Notes: generated by a model not told the origin, from the sequence alone. A stretch of DNA of 64,000 nt from Thelephora terrestris (GCA_015956445.1 WIUZ02000012.1:744001-808000), one strand, 5' to 3'; counted from the stretch's first letter, positions 1 to 12,897 are shown. Numbers and translations: made by a program.

Positions 1-11
1 TTCGTTTGCAG

Positions 12-2919
12 ATATGTCCAAGAACTGGAAACCAGGCTCCTCCATATGGAGACCTTGTTCAATCAGGTTACGCCTATCCTTGAGCAACTCGGTCAGTCCG
101 AGAAAAAGGGTGCATTATCCTCCACGTCCCAGACTCCCGCCTCTGTCTCTGCGTCCTCCGCCGCCGTCATCCAGAAAGTCCTTCCGCAGATGCAGGAGAT
201 GCAGGGTGTTGTTCCATCCACTCCACCCGAGTCTAAACGGACGGTAAAATTCGAGGACGAGCCGAGCGAACTTGTCTCTGAAGCCTTCGAACAACTGGCC
301 CTTGATGAACATGGTCATTTCCGGTGGATTGGAAACTCTTCCACTATGTCACTCATACAATCGTTCCGTGCATTGACTGCATCGCCACTGCACCGTGTAT
401 CGCCCATGGAAGACAACGATCCTCGCTCACCGGTGCCGACCGCCAACAAATTGTATTTCCCTGCGTCAGTTTTCTTCGGCCAAGTACGTGCTCTTCCCGG
501 GGTAGAGGAAGTGGAGTACCCGTCCCGTGATCTAGCAGACGCCCTGGTAAGTGTTCATGTGTTGCTTATCGCCCTCGTCCTATATGACTTTCTACGATTA
601 TTATGATGTCACCGAAGCTGACCATCGATATAGGTTGAAGCTTATTTCTTCCGTTTCCATTTTTTGCTTCCGGTGTTAGACAAACCGTCTTTTTTGAGAC
701 AATACCGCCTCTTGATGGACAACACGCACGACCCTCAGACAGTGGGGATCGAGACACCTTTCGTCGCGCTGACGTTCTCAGTCTTTGCTGTCGCTTCTCG
801 GTTCCTTGATGACCCGCGTCTTTCTACAGGGAAAGCGGATGAAGGGGGGATGGGCATGATCTATTACGAACGGTGCGCAGATGACGTTCTTTTCCGACGT
901 CGGAGAACTGCTAAGATGTTCCGCTTGCAGCGCCCTTATCTTGCAATATATCTCCCACGCGTCTATCCAATCCACTCACGTTCAAGGGTTCACACTCATG
1001 GCTGCATTCCTCTGTTCTGTTAATTGTCTACCCCAGGCCTGGATATTAATAGGTCAGGGTGTCCGCGCTGCCCAGGACCTCGGTCTACACGTAAGAAACC
1101 TTTTACACCGATCCTAGGATTTTCACTAACACCGCTCCCCACCGTTCAGCGTTCTCCTCGCCGCCTTCACATTTCTCCGATTGAGAAGGAGACGCTTCGC
1201 AAAATTTGGTGGGGCGTCTACGCTCTTGATCGAATGTTCGCCCTTACCCTCGGTCGACCGCTCGGCATTGAAGATTCGGATTGCGATGTGGAACTCCCTG
1301 TCGACGTTGAAGACGAGCACCTGCCACAATACTTCAACGGCGCCGTATGGACGGATAAACAGCCATCTTTGATGGCAGGCTTCATTGCTTTCGTTACCCT
1401 GTACAAGATTGCTGGTTCTATGCTCCGTAGAATCTACACTCTGGAGACCTGGAAGGGATTCTTGATGGCTGACAGAACTTGCGAGCTCCAGCAAACCGTC
1501 GAGGCGCTTGATCAAGAGCTTACCCAATGGATCGAGGATCTCCCGGCGATTTTCAAGTCGAGCTCCGTCAACGAACAGCAGGTCTCGTTGAGCACAGTCT
1601 TGTGTAGCAACTACTACTGCGTTCTGACTACGTTGCACCGTAACTTCCTTCCTGGGAAACGAGATCAGCCGGCTATCCCCAAATCTGTGGCCAAGGCGCT
1701 TTCCTCTGCCAGAGGTTGCATAAGGCTCGCGGCAGCGATGAAGAACGTCGTCCCTTCTTCTATGCACTCGACGATGTACCTCCAGAACTTGTTCAGCTCC
1801 GCCGTGATCATCCTCCTTTACGCGATGCACGTTCAAGATACCAAGGCTTCCACAGTCGCGATGGATGAAGCTAAGTCGTGTTTGGACGCAGTCGAGTCTT
1901 GGGAGGGTATTTGGCCAGGGGCGAGGAAGTGCAAAGAACTCTTGTTGGATTTGATGAACACCGCGAGGGAGGCGATCATGAAGACCAATCGCAATGGTGC
2001 TGCGAGTGGAAATGTCATCCCACCTCCGCCTTCATTGAACCACTCTCCCCAACCGGGGCCGTCGAATTCGAGGCCGGGCCCGATACAAACGCTGAAGCAA
2101 GAGCGAGCCCCAAAGAGGAACGTTCGTAATAGATCACAAGATGCTAGAAGGAATGCACACGAACGGGTAGTCGGCAGCGAAGGTACCTCCTTTGTTTAAT
2201 TTTGCATAATTTGGGCTCATGGCTCCCTCCTAGCTTCGAGGACAAGGTCAACTTCTCGTAGGCGCGTAGTGGATGATGACGAACCCGCCCGCTCTCCCAT
2301 CCGCACTCACCACAGTTCACCTTTCAGCCCCTACGTGCGGCGCGCTGTTAGTAACCACAGTTCTCCGGGTTCCGCAGGAAGCATTCCGTCCCCACCTATG
2401 TCCCACGCGGACACGATCCCCGAAGAGCAGCAGCCTGTCTTCGCTGAACCTCAGTCACCGACGTTGCCGGTTGGCCAGGGGATGTATACTTACAATACTC
2501 TCGACGGACCGCAACAACAACCACAATTCTCGCCAGACTGGAATTCGAATTCAAATGCTCTTGGTCAGGGAACGTCCACCCTCCCCGCCGAGAATTCGCT
2601 CAGCGGTTACAATGGTTCAGCATCACAAATGTACGACAATGACGCCTACCCTTCCTACGGCGGATCGTACGGTGGGATGATGGACATGTCAATCCAACCA
2701 GAAGGCTTCCCCGCCATGGGATTACCTTTCAGCGGGTTAGAGTTCATACAGAATTATCCTCCGGAAGGTTACTCGTCGGATCCAACCTCGAACAATCTGT
2801 GGCAAACCTTTGATGCGGGGGCGTTCGTACAGGATCCTGAGATGCCCTTCTCGTTCCAGGACTTCCAAGACCCAAACGTGGGGGAATTCGTGCACATGGA
2901 TGGGCAACCCTCCCAGTAG
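12..2919 (+). CDS. Fungal-specific (Zn2Cys6-type) transcription factor, 5' partial
   Basis: This is a nuclear regulator that probably binds DNA through a Zn2Cys6 cluster encoded left of the window; what remains is about 883 residues. I read five exons (12-546, 634-872, 931-1090, 1150-2182, 2234-2919), and all joins keep frame. The first visible residues (YVQELETRLLHMETLF) match the linker/coiled-coil that follows the zinc cluster in this family. The middle homology (fungal_trans) domain is clear: YFFRFHFLLPVLDKPSF, then QYISHASIQSTHVQGF, then GRPLGIEDSDCDVELP. The last ~250 residues are rich in Pro, Ser, Gln and Asn with short acidic stretches, as in activation domains. Without the 58-nt intron at 873-930 the gene would appear frameshifted; with it the family motif runs through. 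The target genes are unknown. Confidence 0.9.
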
Positions 2920-3271
2920 ACGCAGCCATAGGAAGTGGACGCGTTCGTGAGTGAAGCGCGATGTTTTGTTTTCGTCTGTTCTCCCTCTTTCGCTTCCCGC
3001 TTGTCCTTGCTTCGTTTGCCTTTTTGATACTATCGGAATCGCACCCTTAATCTCTGGCATTCGTCGTATGATTCTTTGTTACAGATGACCTAGCCTTACG
3101 CTATCTACGAAGTGTATTTTTACTTATTTAACGCTTTCTGTAATTTTCGTGGCCTGCTGGTACAATGTCTATCACCTCCACTATTTGTCTCAGATAATTC
3201 CCACGATGAAATCGATATCTGACCTTCCAGCTGTCTGATCCTTACTTCTCACCCCGGCTGCCCCTTGTAAT
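2920..3271. other. Intergenic spacer
   Basis: About 350 bp between the stop of the regulator and the start of the SDR gene in the same direction. It must hold the 3' end of one transcript and the promoter of the next. I see no ORF, repeat or RNA gene in it. Confidence 0.6.
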
Positions 3272-4295
3272 ATGCCCACCCTTGACATGAAAACTCTCCC
3301 TGCAATCTTTCCCCTCCTGGGGCTACTTTTTGTTCTGTACTGTTTATGGGGAGTATTAGACTTCATCTGGTTTCATTACCTCCGACCGAAGAGTTATGCC
3401 AAATTCCTGCATGGCACTAAACCGTATGCTCTCATTACTGGTGCTACGGATGGGATTGGGAGGAGCACGGCGAAGGTGTTGTATGCGAAGGGATTCAATC
3501 TGATTCTCCATGGGAGAAATGAGGAGAAGATGAAGCAGGTGGTCGAGGAGGTGAAGGCTGTCGACCCTGCGAGTGGATTGGACGCCAAATACTTCATTGC
3601 GGATGTCAGTCGATCCGACATCGATTTCAGAGGGATTGGGAGGCACTTCGAGGGCCTCAACATCACTTTATTCGTCAACAACGTCGGTGCATCGTTCCCC
3701 AACAACCAGCGGTACGTTCCATCCACCTTTGCGCTCACTTCATACATTCACTGAGCCTTGAGCTTGAGACAGGATCGACGAGTTGGACGAGGAATTCATC
3801 ACAAACATACTGAACATCAACGCGCGGTTTCCGTTCTTCCTCACCAGGGCTTTTCTCCCGACCCTTCGCAGGACTTCTCGGAGCGGGCCGGTGGAAGTCG
3901 TGTTTGTCGGTTCATTCGCTGGAGACGTGGCCGTTCCCTTCGTCTCGCCCTATGCCGGCTCCAAAGCGCTGATAAAACGCGTTTCCCGCATTTTGCACGC
4001 CGACGAGCGCGTTTTGTCAAGTTCCAACTTGTCGTTTGTGTACGCTAACGTTGGGGAGGTTCAGACTGGGACGATGAAGGTTGCGACCGCGCTTGCCCGA
4101 CCGCATGCGGACGATTACGCGAGGTACCTCGTGGAGAGTTTTGGGAGCGGGAGGAGATCGGTGATCCCGCATCCCGTTCACCATATTATCTATGCCATTG
4201 TTACTGGAATGCCAGAAGTCCTGGCCGATTATATTGTTTTGGCGGAGGCTAGGAATTTGTTCAAGAAGATGGAGGAGAGCAAGAAAACGAGGTGA
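3272..4295 (+). CDS. Membrane-anchored short-chain dehydrogenase (17beta-HSD12/3-ketoacyl reductase-like)
   Basis: A 320-aa NAD(P)H-dependent reductase of the SDR superfamily. There are two exons, 3272-3711 and 3773-4295, split inside an Arg codon. Residues ~9-35 form one hydrophobic membrane segment. The Rossmann motif is TGATDGIG (around residue 52), NNVG follows, and the active-site Ser and YAGSK (Tyr-x-x-x-Lys) are present in the second exon. The protein ends in KKTR, a K(-4)K(-3) ER-retrieval signal, so an ER location is likely. Layout and anchor resemble the very-long-chain 3-ketoacyl-CoA reductase/17beta-HSD12 branch, but a role in fatty-acid elongation is inference. The start is the first ATG directly before the membrane helix. 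Confidence 0.88.
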
Positions 4296-4658
4296 GGGGT
4301 TGTTGAATGTAGGGCGGAGGGTTTCATTTTCGTGCAGCTGCCGCCTGGCGGGGCTGTGCTTTTGGTAATCCGTGGATTGCGGGATGTTACATGTAACATT
4401 ATCTGACTCCAATTTGTGGTGTATCTGTGGCTAGTTAGCACCGATATCTGAATGTACATGACGCCTGTGCTTTTCTGCGAATTTGCTATTGCCGCCCACA
4501 GGGCCATACTGGTTAAACTCGAATGCCAAGACCATCAGCACAACGCCCCGATCATAACTCAGACATCTCTCTCACCCGACCACGTACCAGCATCCCCTTA
4601 GGCCGTACGCTACGCTACCTTAGGACCAACCGTCTTGTCGTCGAACAAGTTGCATACA
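4296..4658. other. Intergenic spacer
   Basis: About 360 bp between two genes in the same direction. It contains no supported ORF or repeat and is presumed 3' UTR plus promoter. Confidence 0.5.
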
Positions 4659-7137
4659 ATGGGAAAGAACTCCACTCCAGCCTCTACCGCCACGACCCAT
4701 GTGATACCACGCCCCCCCGCTGACATAGTGTACCCTAAGGGCCCATACAACTCCGAGGTGGATGCTCTCAGAGACATCGGTGGACTTCGCTACGCCTTGA
4801 ATCTCTTCCTCGCCTCTCATATGATTGAGGCGGAGAACTTCTGTACGGAGATGGACCCTTCCAAGTGAGCGCCTGTCCTCTCCCAGCCCCCCCAACGGCC
4901 TTCCACCGTCGGATAGACCCACTGAGGGAACATTTGTGGCGCATATAGGGAGCGTCTTTACTATGCGACAGGGTTTGGTCTGATCCAATGTGTCAAGGCG
5001 CTTATGTCGTACGAGGACGAGGTGATACTTTCCGCCGTTCCTCCGAGAGCGTCCGGTTAACCCATACGAAGGATCTACTCCAAGCATTATCATACGCGAA
5101 GCACGGGAATGCCATTGCGAGTCAACATCGTAAACAGAGTGCGTATTTACCGACGAGATTGATTGGTAGGGTCTTCAAGAGCCTGAATACCTCTGGGGTT
5201 GGCTGGTACAAGTCGATGACTCCGATGGAGCGCCACGCGGAGTTGGTCTATGCTGAAAGTCTGTATGAAAAGGCCATTCTGGGGATCGTCTATTCAGGTG
5301 ATTGGCTGGCATTCATCAAGGAGGCGTAAGTCTGGCTGTGCTCCCCAACGTGGATCCTGACCTCTCTAAATATCACAGGTTGAATCTCAAGACGATCATT
5401 GGGATTTATCGTGAACTTGGAGAATTTATCGAGGCGATGGACGCTGAAGCGCGAGCCCGCGGTGAACCAGAGGACCTGTCGATCGATGCTGATTTCCGTA
5501 GCGGCGTGTACCTCGGAGTTGGATGTACCCATCTCATCCTCAGCATGATGCCGGGGAAGATTCTTGCCATCGTAGAGCTCTTTGGGTACAAGGGGGACCG
5601 GATGACTGCACTAGCGTACCTGAATAAGTGCGGTGGCTGGTCACCGGATTCGAACGAACCCTCTGTTTCGCAAGGTAGTCTAATATCGAGATTCTGTGTT
5701 TGGGTTCTGATTTTAGACCCAGAACAGGAGGGTATTCGAAGGTCGATCAGTGATATGTGCTTGTTGATTTTCCACCTCGTTCTTTCGGGATTTACTTTCA
5801 ACGGGGTCGATATCAATATGGCCCAGAAAGTCCTTGACTGGAATCTCAAGAGGTTCCCAAACGGTGTGTCGCTCGTCTCAAAACCGTCCATCGCGCGTCA
5901 TTCATCTCCCATGGCAGGTGTATTTTTCCTGTTCGCCCAGGGTCGGATGAGCATGGTTCGCAGTCAGCCGGCTAAGGCGATCGAGTACTACAGGAGAGCT
6001 GCCGACGCTCAACAACAGTACAGAAACCTGCACCTTATCTCGTTCTGGGAGATAGCCACTGCCAATTTGGCGCTTTGGGACATCGAGCAGTCACTAGAAT
6101 GCTGGGTGACACTGAAAGCGGAGGCCACTGTATGTCAGACTTACTCGTGTCCAAGTCAGCTAGCTTATGGCTCCACAGTGGTCAAAAGCGACCTATGCTT
6201 TCGGCATGGCAATCTGTACATTGCACCTTCATGGAGACGAGAAGGAGGAGGAGCTTCGCAAGATGTTCGCAGAGGTTCCAAAGTTAAGGCAGAGGATTGC
6301 AGGCAAATCGATCCCGATAGAGGTGAGTTCATCACTCCGGGTGATGGTTGCCGCGCTGACAAGAATTCCCTTAGAAATTTGTCGCGAGACGAGCTGAGAA
6401 GTTTCGGGAACAAGGCGGACGCTTGTCTCTGGCTGCATTGGAATTGGCTTACCTGTTCAGTGGGATTACACACGCGCCGAGGGATGTACTGGTCAACAAG
6501 ATGCTTCCCCAAGCAAGAGCAGAACTGAGCAAATTGAAAGCTTGTCAAGATAACCCCGAAGCTTGGGGTGGGGGTATGGGCTACTGGGACGACTATTGTC
6601 TGTGTCGATTTCTAGAGGGTGTCTGTGAACGGTACCTGGCATACCCGGTGCGTGGTGGAGTTCTTCCTCTCGGGACCTTCCTTTACCTCTAAAGTAGGAT
6701 CCAGACGCTGTGATAGAGGATGGTGAAGAGAAATCTTGGTTGGATGCCGAGAAACGCGCGAAAGCAGCTTTCGATGCTGTTTTGTCGAATGGAGCGAACA
6801 TCCAAGGGGACCATCATTTGATATTCCACACTCGTACGTTCTCTCATTGACCTGTATAATCTCACGGGGATGGCTAACCGAAGCTCGTAGATTACGAGTA
6901 TGGAAGACTACTCGCTTGCCAAGGTGACGTGGATGGGGCGTTGAAACACTTCGAGTACGTGTCTGCTGGGAAATCTCCGGAGTCAAACCCAGCGGGATGG
7001 AGAGGCAAATACAGTCTAGAGGTGAGACTATTCGTCCGCTTGTACCCGGCGCCGCTGACCTTGTCCTGCTACAGAGCGCTCTGAACCTCAAGACACACGC
7101 GGCCATTGAGGCTCTTGCGCTCGGTCGTCGACTTTGA
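4659..7137 (+). CDS. IML2: IML2/TTC39 family tetratricopeptide protein
   Basis: A 644-aa protein of the Iml2/TTC39 (DUF3808) family. Yeast Iml2 is linked to clearance of protein inclusions with lipid-droplet sterol. I assign eleven exons: 4659-4864, 4949-5021, 5072-5325, 5379-5674, 5717-5863, 5918-6129, 6179-6322, 6375-6647, 6698-6833, 6891-7021 and 7075-7137; total coding length is a multiple of three. Diagnostic stretches are ALSYAKHGNAIASQHRK near the N-terminus, AIEYYRRAADAQQQYRN (a TPR-like helix pair) in the middle, and AGKSIPIEKFVARRAEKF towards the C-terminus. The 42-nt intron at 5675-5716 is in frame with the flanking exons, so a naive translation reads through it. No signal peptide; the location is probably cytosolic. 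Confidence 0.87.
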
Positions 7138-7590
7138 CGGTGAGGAACACCAACCCCTGTGAACATACACCTGATGCTGCCATTGTATCGCCATTACCAC
7201 TAATTTAATGTTTGTGTGTTTTACTTTTCTTGTCGGCCCGTCTTTCTTGTGCTCATAGAGGGGCCCGTTTGTACTTGACGTGCTTTGCCACGGACTTCTC
7301 TCTCTACTCATACACGCCATCACGAATACATACCCGCATTTCTTGTTACACACTCTGCTAGGAAGAGTATAGAAATGAAACGCTTTGCCTGTGTTGCCAC
7401 CCACGGCCTCAAATATTGGGTAAACACCTGTCCATCAAAGGCTTGAATTACCCCGCAGGACCGGTGATCGGAAAGAGAGATGCCGGCTGAGATTCATCAT
7501 CACGAGCTCTGGATGGAGGCCGACCCTCCCTCTCTCGTCTCCCCCTTCCTGCCCGCCTAGTGGAGAAGTGTACACTAAGACATTGAAAGT
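7138..7590. other. Intergenic spacer
   Basis: About 450 bp between the IML2-like gene and the acyl-CoA dehydrogenase gene, same strand. Nothing beyond the expected UTR and promoter is visible. Confidence 0.5.
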
Positions 7591-9603
7591 ATGGCTCCTC
7601 ACCCCATTGAAGCGATCACTTCCCCTTCGTCCTGGGCCATGGTACGCGCTTTCTGTTCCAAATAACGCTATCGGGGAATGGTCTCAGAGACGGATGGGTA
7701 TTCATATATTGGACCGGAGTATAGGTCGAGGACAAGTTCTCCCCATACGCAAAAGAAACGCTCGCGAAGCTAATCGCGTTCGTCGAGGTTCGTCCTCCAA
7801 AGCTCCGCCAAACAAAGTTCATGGTCCCACGAGAGATTGGGGCGGTTGCAGGAAGAAGTCATCCCCGCGCAGAAAGTTGCTCACCACCAACTTCCTGAGG
7901 GTGAAGACCGATGGAAGACGGTCATTCCGATCATTGAAGAGTTGAAGGTCAAGGCGAGGAAACTCGGGCTGTGGAATTTGTTCTTGAGTAAGACGCAGTA
8001 TCCGAAACACGGTGTGCCTCTTACGAATCTTGAGGTACGAAACGACCTTTGGCTTTAGCCGTGCGGAGTTGAATGACGATGGGTGTTCCGTATAGTATGC
8101 TGTTATGGCTGAGGTCCTTGGGCGAGGTGGACCCATGGCTTCGCAGGCGGTGAATTGTTCCGCGCCTGACACTGGCAACATGGGTGCGTGAACTTTTGTT
8201 GTTATCCGGGTCGTTTCTCACCCGTGTAACTCTCAACAGAGGTTCTGGCCAAGTACGGAACTTCTGAACAACAGAAACAGTGGTTGGTGCCTTTATTAGA
8301 CGGAAGAATTCGTTCGGCTTTCGCCATGACGGAACGATTCGGTACGGAATCATTTGAGTTTCACAGTTGTGTCGCTCAATATCGGTTCCTTAGTCTCATC
8401 TTCCGACGCGACGAACATCCGAACGTCTATCAAGCGGGAGGGAAACGAGATTGTGATCAACGGACGCAAGTGGTGCGTCCACAACCTCGGGATTACTTTT
8501 TTCCTGTGAGGTATTCATCGTGTATTATAGGTGGATCAGCGGGGCTGGGGACCCGAGGACGAAAATCCATATTGTCATGGGCAAGAGTGATCCTAACAAC
8601 TCCAATGTTCACCAGCAACAGAGTGTGGTTCTCGTCCCCGCCGACGCCCCAGGTGTAACTATCGTCCGGCCTATGAGGGTTTTCGGGTATGACGACGCTC
8701 CGGAGGGACATTGCGAAATCCTCTATGAGAATGTTCGTGTTCCCTTGAGCAACCTGGTTCTGGGGTGGGGTAAAGGCTTTGAGGTGCGTCCTTCTTCTTC
8801 GCTCTAAAAATCCACCCCGGTTCCGGTTGCCGATGCTTTTATAGATTATCCAAGGTCGTCTTGGGTGGGGGAAACAGCACCTTCCAAGTACACGCACGTT
8901 TTCTGAACTCTGTTCGCTTTTCTAGACCCGGGCGTATCCACCATTGTATGAGGTCGATTGGTCTGGCCCAGAGGGCGTTGGATACTATGATCCAACGAGT
9001 GACCGATCCGTCTCGCAAGACTTTTGGAAAGTACTTGCACCAGCATGGTTCGCCTCCGCCCTCCACACTTTCCATGACGAATCTCACCCCATTTCAGGCA
9101 CTGTTCTCGCTGATATCGCCAAGTCAAGGGCAGATATTGAAGGGGCCAGGCTTCTGGTTCTGAGTGCCGCCCTGCAAATCGACAAACACCAGGCGAAGGG
9201 CGCCCTGAAGGAGATCGGAATCGCGAAGGTTTGTGGATTCCATTGGGGAGCCGCTCAAAACAAACCGATGCGAGTCCAATAGTTCGTCGTGCCCTCGATG
9301 GCTCTTCAAGTTGTAGACCGCGCTATCCAAGCCTTCGGAGCGGAAGGTGTGTCCCAGGATCAATTCTTGGCTGAGGCCTGGGCCGGCTTGCGGACTCTCC
9401 GACTCGCTGATGTACGTGTTTCCTGTCCTATAAATTTGGTGATCCCCTCAAAGCCGCCCGCCTAGGGCCCCGACGAGGTCCACATCCGACAAGTCGGCCA
9501 ACGCGAGTTGAAGCGTGCCACCCATTTGGTTAAGAAGGCGCAAGAATCCAAGAAGAGGGAGGAAGCTTTGTTGGTAAAACACAACATCAAAACTTCTTTG
9601 TAG
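7591..9603 (+). CDS. Acyl-CoA dehydrogenase
   Basis: A 452-aa FAD-dependent acyl-CoA dehydrogenase, which introduces a trans-2 double bond into an acyl-CoA at the first step of beta-oxidation. Twelve exons keep frame: 7591-7641, 7725-7787, 7852-8034, 8096-8183, 8240-8341, 8394-8472, 8531-8783, 8845-8864 (only 20 nt), 8926-9047, 9098-9228, 9283-9411 and 9466-9603. The N-terminal helical domain reads [15 protein letters not shown]. The beta domain contains [12 protein letters not shown] and [13 protein letters not shown]. The C-terminal helices carry [15 protein letters not shown] and RLADGPDEVH, a signature shared with ACAD10/11-like and fungal cytosolic or peroxisomal forms. The usual MTEPxVASSDATN reads [13 protein letters not shown] here. 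There is no clear mitochondrial presequence and no SKL-type ending. Confidence 0.9.
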
Positions 9604-9902
9604 CCTCGATCCACTGTAATCGCTATCAGCCAATATCAGTCCCGTGGCGTTTGACCATGTGCGCTATCTTCCCGAGTGGCTTGACGAGTCTTGGCGATGG
9701 CCGAGCTCGATGTCGGCGTTCACCAATGCACCCAATATCCTCCGAGTTGCTTCACATTTCCCAGCATCGATTCATAGCACGATCCTCTCGATTGTTCTTG
9801 TGGATCTGTGGGGAGGGACCATCATTGATACTATGGCCTAAAGTTCCTTGCTTTCGACAACCCACGGTGGAGGAAGCCGGGGACCACATTCTCTCGCTGT
9901 TC
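9604..9902. other. Intergenic spacer at the edge of the transposon island
   Basis: About 300 bp after the dehydrogenase stop. I see no gene. The repeat family described below begins at about 9903. Confidence 0.4.
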
Positions 9903-12420
9903 TGAAGCTATTGTTAGTAAAGCTGAGCGCAATAACCCGCGGTTGGGTTGTTTCGTTGTGTCACGCCGAGCCACCCGATGGCGTTGAGACAGAGAAGTGT
10001 TTGGGTTCAAATTTCTTGATCTAAGGATACCGCTGTGTTGTTCCACGAATACCACGGGGTACTGCAGCAGGGGGCTTGGTGAAGTAGTAGGCTGCTTGCC
10101 CTACATTAGATGATGGAACGAGCCTAAATTTCCGCCTCACAGTTCGACTTGCAAGTCGTGCGGCCAGGCCTACTTAGTGAGTATATTTATCTCCCTTGCT
10201 TCAGCTTTGGCCCTCACAGCAGGCGAACGAACCCGCAGAATAGGACCACATTTCACTTTCCTTAGGTTGGTTTGACAACTTTATTGTCTCTTTGATCTTT
10301 GGTTAGGTTCTATTCGTACACCTTGCTCGGCATCTTATCCAGTGATCGGGATCGATTGCACACTGTACATGAACAAACGGTCAAGGCTGTATATCAAAGA
10401 TCAAGCGCAAAATTTAATGAGCGTGTGGTACCCCACGAACGGGGTGGAAACGACGATAATAAAAAAGAAGTAATGAGAGTGAGAATCGAGGCCAAGGATA
10501 ATGTAGGTTGACTAACACATCATATAGGCTGATCGACGCGAGGACAATAGAAACAAAAAAGGGAGAAAAAATGGAGTGATCACCGAGACCGAAACTGGAA
10601 GAACAATAATGGAGTAAGCAACAGACAAGATCTCGAGTGGTGACAAATACGCGACGCTGCGAGGAACTGATCAGAGCGCTGTGACCGAGGGTCGAAATTG
10701 AAAAAGGTCCATGCGGACGGATTCGCAGTTTAAGAAGGGGACTCTTCCCAAAAAAACGCTCATTCGCAACCCACCTTCTGTCGCTCTCTGCGCCCACACC
10801 CTCACACACCCGCACGCGCCTACGCCAAACCGAACAACACTCCGCGTTCCGTGGCAGGCCATTACATCCTGTCACCTTCTGGTGCCTGAGGAATGTTTGA
10901 CTTTTGCCAGGGCCATTAATATCGAGCACGATTTTCGGCGGGGTAAAAATCACTTACCCCAGGCTGGATCTTGTTCTCTTTATTTTGGGGCTTGGCAGGG
11001 GCCAAGCTTGTCGTAACTTCGGCGTCTTGGTTAGAGGTGTCCGTCCACTAGCAGATTGATGATAATTGTTCCCACCTCGCACGTATCCTTCGCCATCCTC
11101 TGGAGGCAGCGGTACCGTTGCCATCCGTGGCTTACGGGGGGGCTTGCGAAAGAAATCAGCAAATCATGGACACGCAAACAACAACGAACCATTGCGCTCA
11201 CCTGGCCTGGGAACTGCAACACCCCATGATCAGTAATCTATACCTCCAGGTTCTAATCAATGAACGTACGGTAAGAAGCCCGTCAAGGCCTCGCAGTGGT
11301 TCCAACGTCACTGGTAGTGGGAGGAAGGATTAGCCAAGTGTGGTGTAGTTTGGATCTAGCCGTAGGAGGGCACATACTTGATTAGCAGGGGGACGGCTTT
11401 CACAAGTGATACTACAGAGGAAACTCAGGGTAGCACTGCGGTCAAAGGAGGGTGAGAGGAGGTTTATATATCAGAGGGGGGACATCCTCTCCACCTAACA
11501 TACACGAGGTAGAAACCGGTACCATGGACGAGCAGATGTGTAGAAACGGAACACCGCCACGAGGGCCCATTGAATCTATATTCTCCAGAGACACCAACCA
11601 GTAGTAAAAGCATCACTGAATGGGGGGAGACGACGAGGGACGGGGTGAATTCCTCAGACGAGCTGGTCTTTAGCAGCGGGGCAACGTCCCCAGCATCGCC
11701 CAGTCAACCAGGATGCAAAAGGGGGGACGGACTTTGTGGACGTCCAGATGCACGCGTTTCGTGACCACGTCCGATCACCACGAAAATCGCGACATCAGCC
11801 TGCCGCAGCCGGGTGACGTTGACAATGGAAGACAAAGCAAGTAGGAAGGCACGATGAGTGGATGGATAGCCACCGCTGCGATGTATCGTGCTTGGACCCT
11901 TAAACGCTGGCATACAGCCCCGCGGACACGTTCCAGGACGGCCGGGACGAGTAGTTCACCGTCGTCAAGGGCCTTTGTTCGTTCTAGCAAAGGGGCCCTT
12001 AACCTCAGTTCCATCCAGGTTGGCTACCACACGCATGCCCGAGACGCCTCACGTCAGACTCCCCTGGTAGGTTCACTTGGTACGCAGTTCATCGGGGTTG
12101 AATGGCTTAGAGCCGATGATTTTGGTACCGACATGGGCCTTGGAATGGTCAGCCATGGAAACGACGCCACGGGTGTTGACCTGGTTTTCAGTACCGAAAG
12201 CGCGTCCAGACAACCAGACGACGCAGAGAAGGAACTGTGAGTCCCCGGTGGTAGGGCGATCAGTTGTGAGCTCGTTGGAGGCAAGGGTAGCGGTCGTTTC
12301 CGACCAAGGAGTGGTGGTACGGAAAACCCCTCGAGCGGGTGGGGTGCAGATCGGGCCGGGGGTGGGTAGGGGCGCGGTTGAAGGGAATGTACGGGAAGGT
12401 TTGAGACGTCGGAAGGCAAT
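9903..12420. repeat. Unclassified ~2.5 kb repeat, copy 1 (longest)
   Basis: A stretch with clear counterparts at 12840-25735 (interrupted copy 2) and 25985-28165 (copy 3). Shared landmarks in order: a 5' part with TTTCTTGATCTAAGGATACC (~10010), GTGATCGGGATCGATTGCAC (~10340), TCAAGGCTGTATATCAAAGA (~10380), CTGATCGACGCGAGGACAAT (~10530), a hairpin at ~10917-10985, a TATA-like GTTTATATATC at ~11461, and GTGAGCTCGTTGGAGGCAAG near 12267 close to the right end. No long ORF covers it and no terminal repeat is visible. Short minus-strand peptides such as ERTKALDDGELLVPAVLERV recur between copies, so the unit may carry or derive from a spliced minus-strand gene. I cannot assign it to a transposon class. 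Confidence 0.8.
10917..10985. repeat. Conserved hairpin inside repeat copy 1
   Basis: A nested palindrome. The inner arms GGGGTAA and TTACCCC enclose AAATCAC; the outer arms begin near ATCGAGCACG and return near CTTGTTCTC. The outer stem is weaker here than in copies 2 and 3. On the minus strand the loop region supplies GGGGTAAGTGATTTTTACCCC-like sequence, so a good splice donor lies inside the stem. Confidence 0.55.
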
Positions 12421-12825
12421 TTGAAGACAGAGAAAAACTAAAAACCCTCATGCTTTCGTTTTTTTTCCTTTCAAATACGTGATGGGAAAGCGTGTCCTGG
12501 CTGAATGTGATGTGCACCGAGGGGGCAGAAACAGAGGGAATGCGGGGGTGGAGACCTCTCATGCCAGTTTCCCTGGGCTTGAAAATGTACGTTTTATTGC
12601 CTGTGAAACTGTTCGGGGAATGCTCGTGGACGCGTACCGATTGTGTTGGCGGAGCCCGGCAAGATGAGAGGGGTGGTGACATCAACGGCGGGAAAGTCGC
12701 GTTGTGCATGTTTGGGATGGCGATAGTGCGAAGCCAAGGGGCGATTGCCAGCCCACGCCGTGATTGTGTGTCCTGAGCGCCGCCTTCAAGCGAAGGGGAC
12801 AAATCAGCACCCATAAGTGCATGAA
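12421..12825. other. Spacer between repeat copies 1 and 2
   Basis: About 400 bp that I do not find in the other copies. No supported gene. Confidence 0.4.
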
Positions 12826-12839
12826 GATAAAACTGTTGT

Positions 12840-12897
12840 GGGTGCACATCTTATCCAGCCTCAGTGATCGGGATCGATTGCACACTGTGAATAAAGT
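12840..12897. repeat. Repeat copy 2, left segment
   Basis: This short piece (TCAGTGATCGGGATCGATTG, then CACACTGTGAATAAAGT) matches copy 1 at about 10332-10375. It ends exactly at the left terminal repeat of the Harbinger element, with AGT as the last three bases. The sequence continues after the element at 17225. Copy 2 lacks the first ~420 bp seen in copies 1 and 3. Confidence 0.75.

Noticed and set aside
864-940. Apparent frameshift in the transcription factor after YYER
   Set aside because: A 58-nt intron (873-930, GTGCGC to TTGCAG) joins the frames and restores the family motif QYISHASIQSTHVQGF.
1126-1836. 236-codon ORF antisense to the transcription factor
   Set aside because: It mirrors a conserved coding exon and has no family features.
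10332-12890. Direct repeat of ~30 bp (TGATCGGGATCGATTGCACACTGT) flanking repeat copy 1, read as long terminal repeats or a long target duplication
   Set aside because: The second occurrence is simply the start of repeat copy 2, whose sequence continues in order after each transposon.
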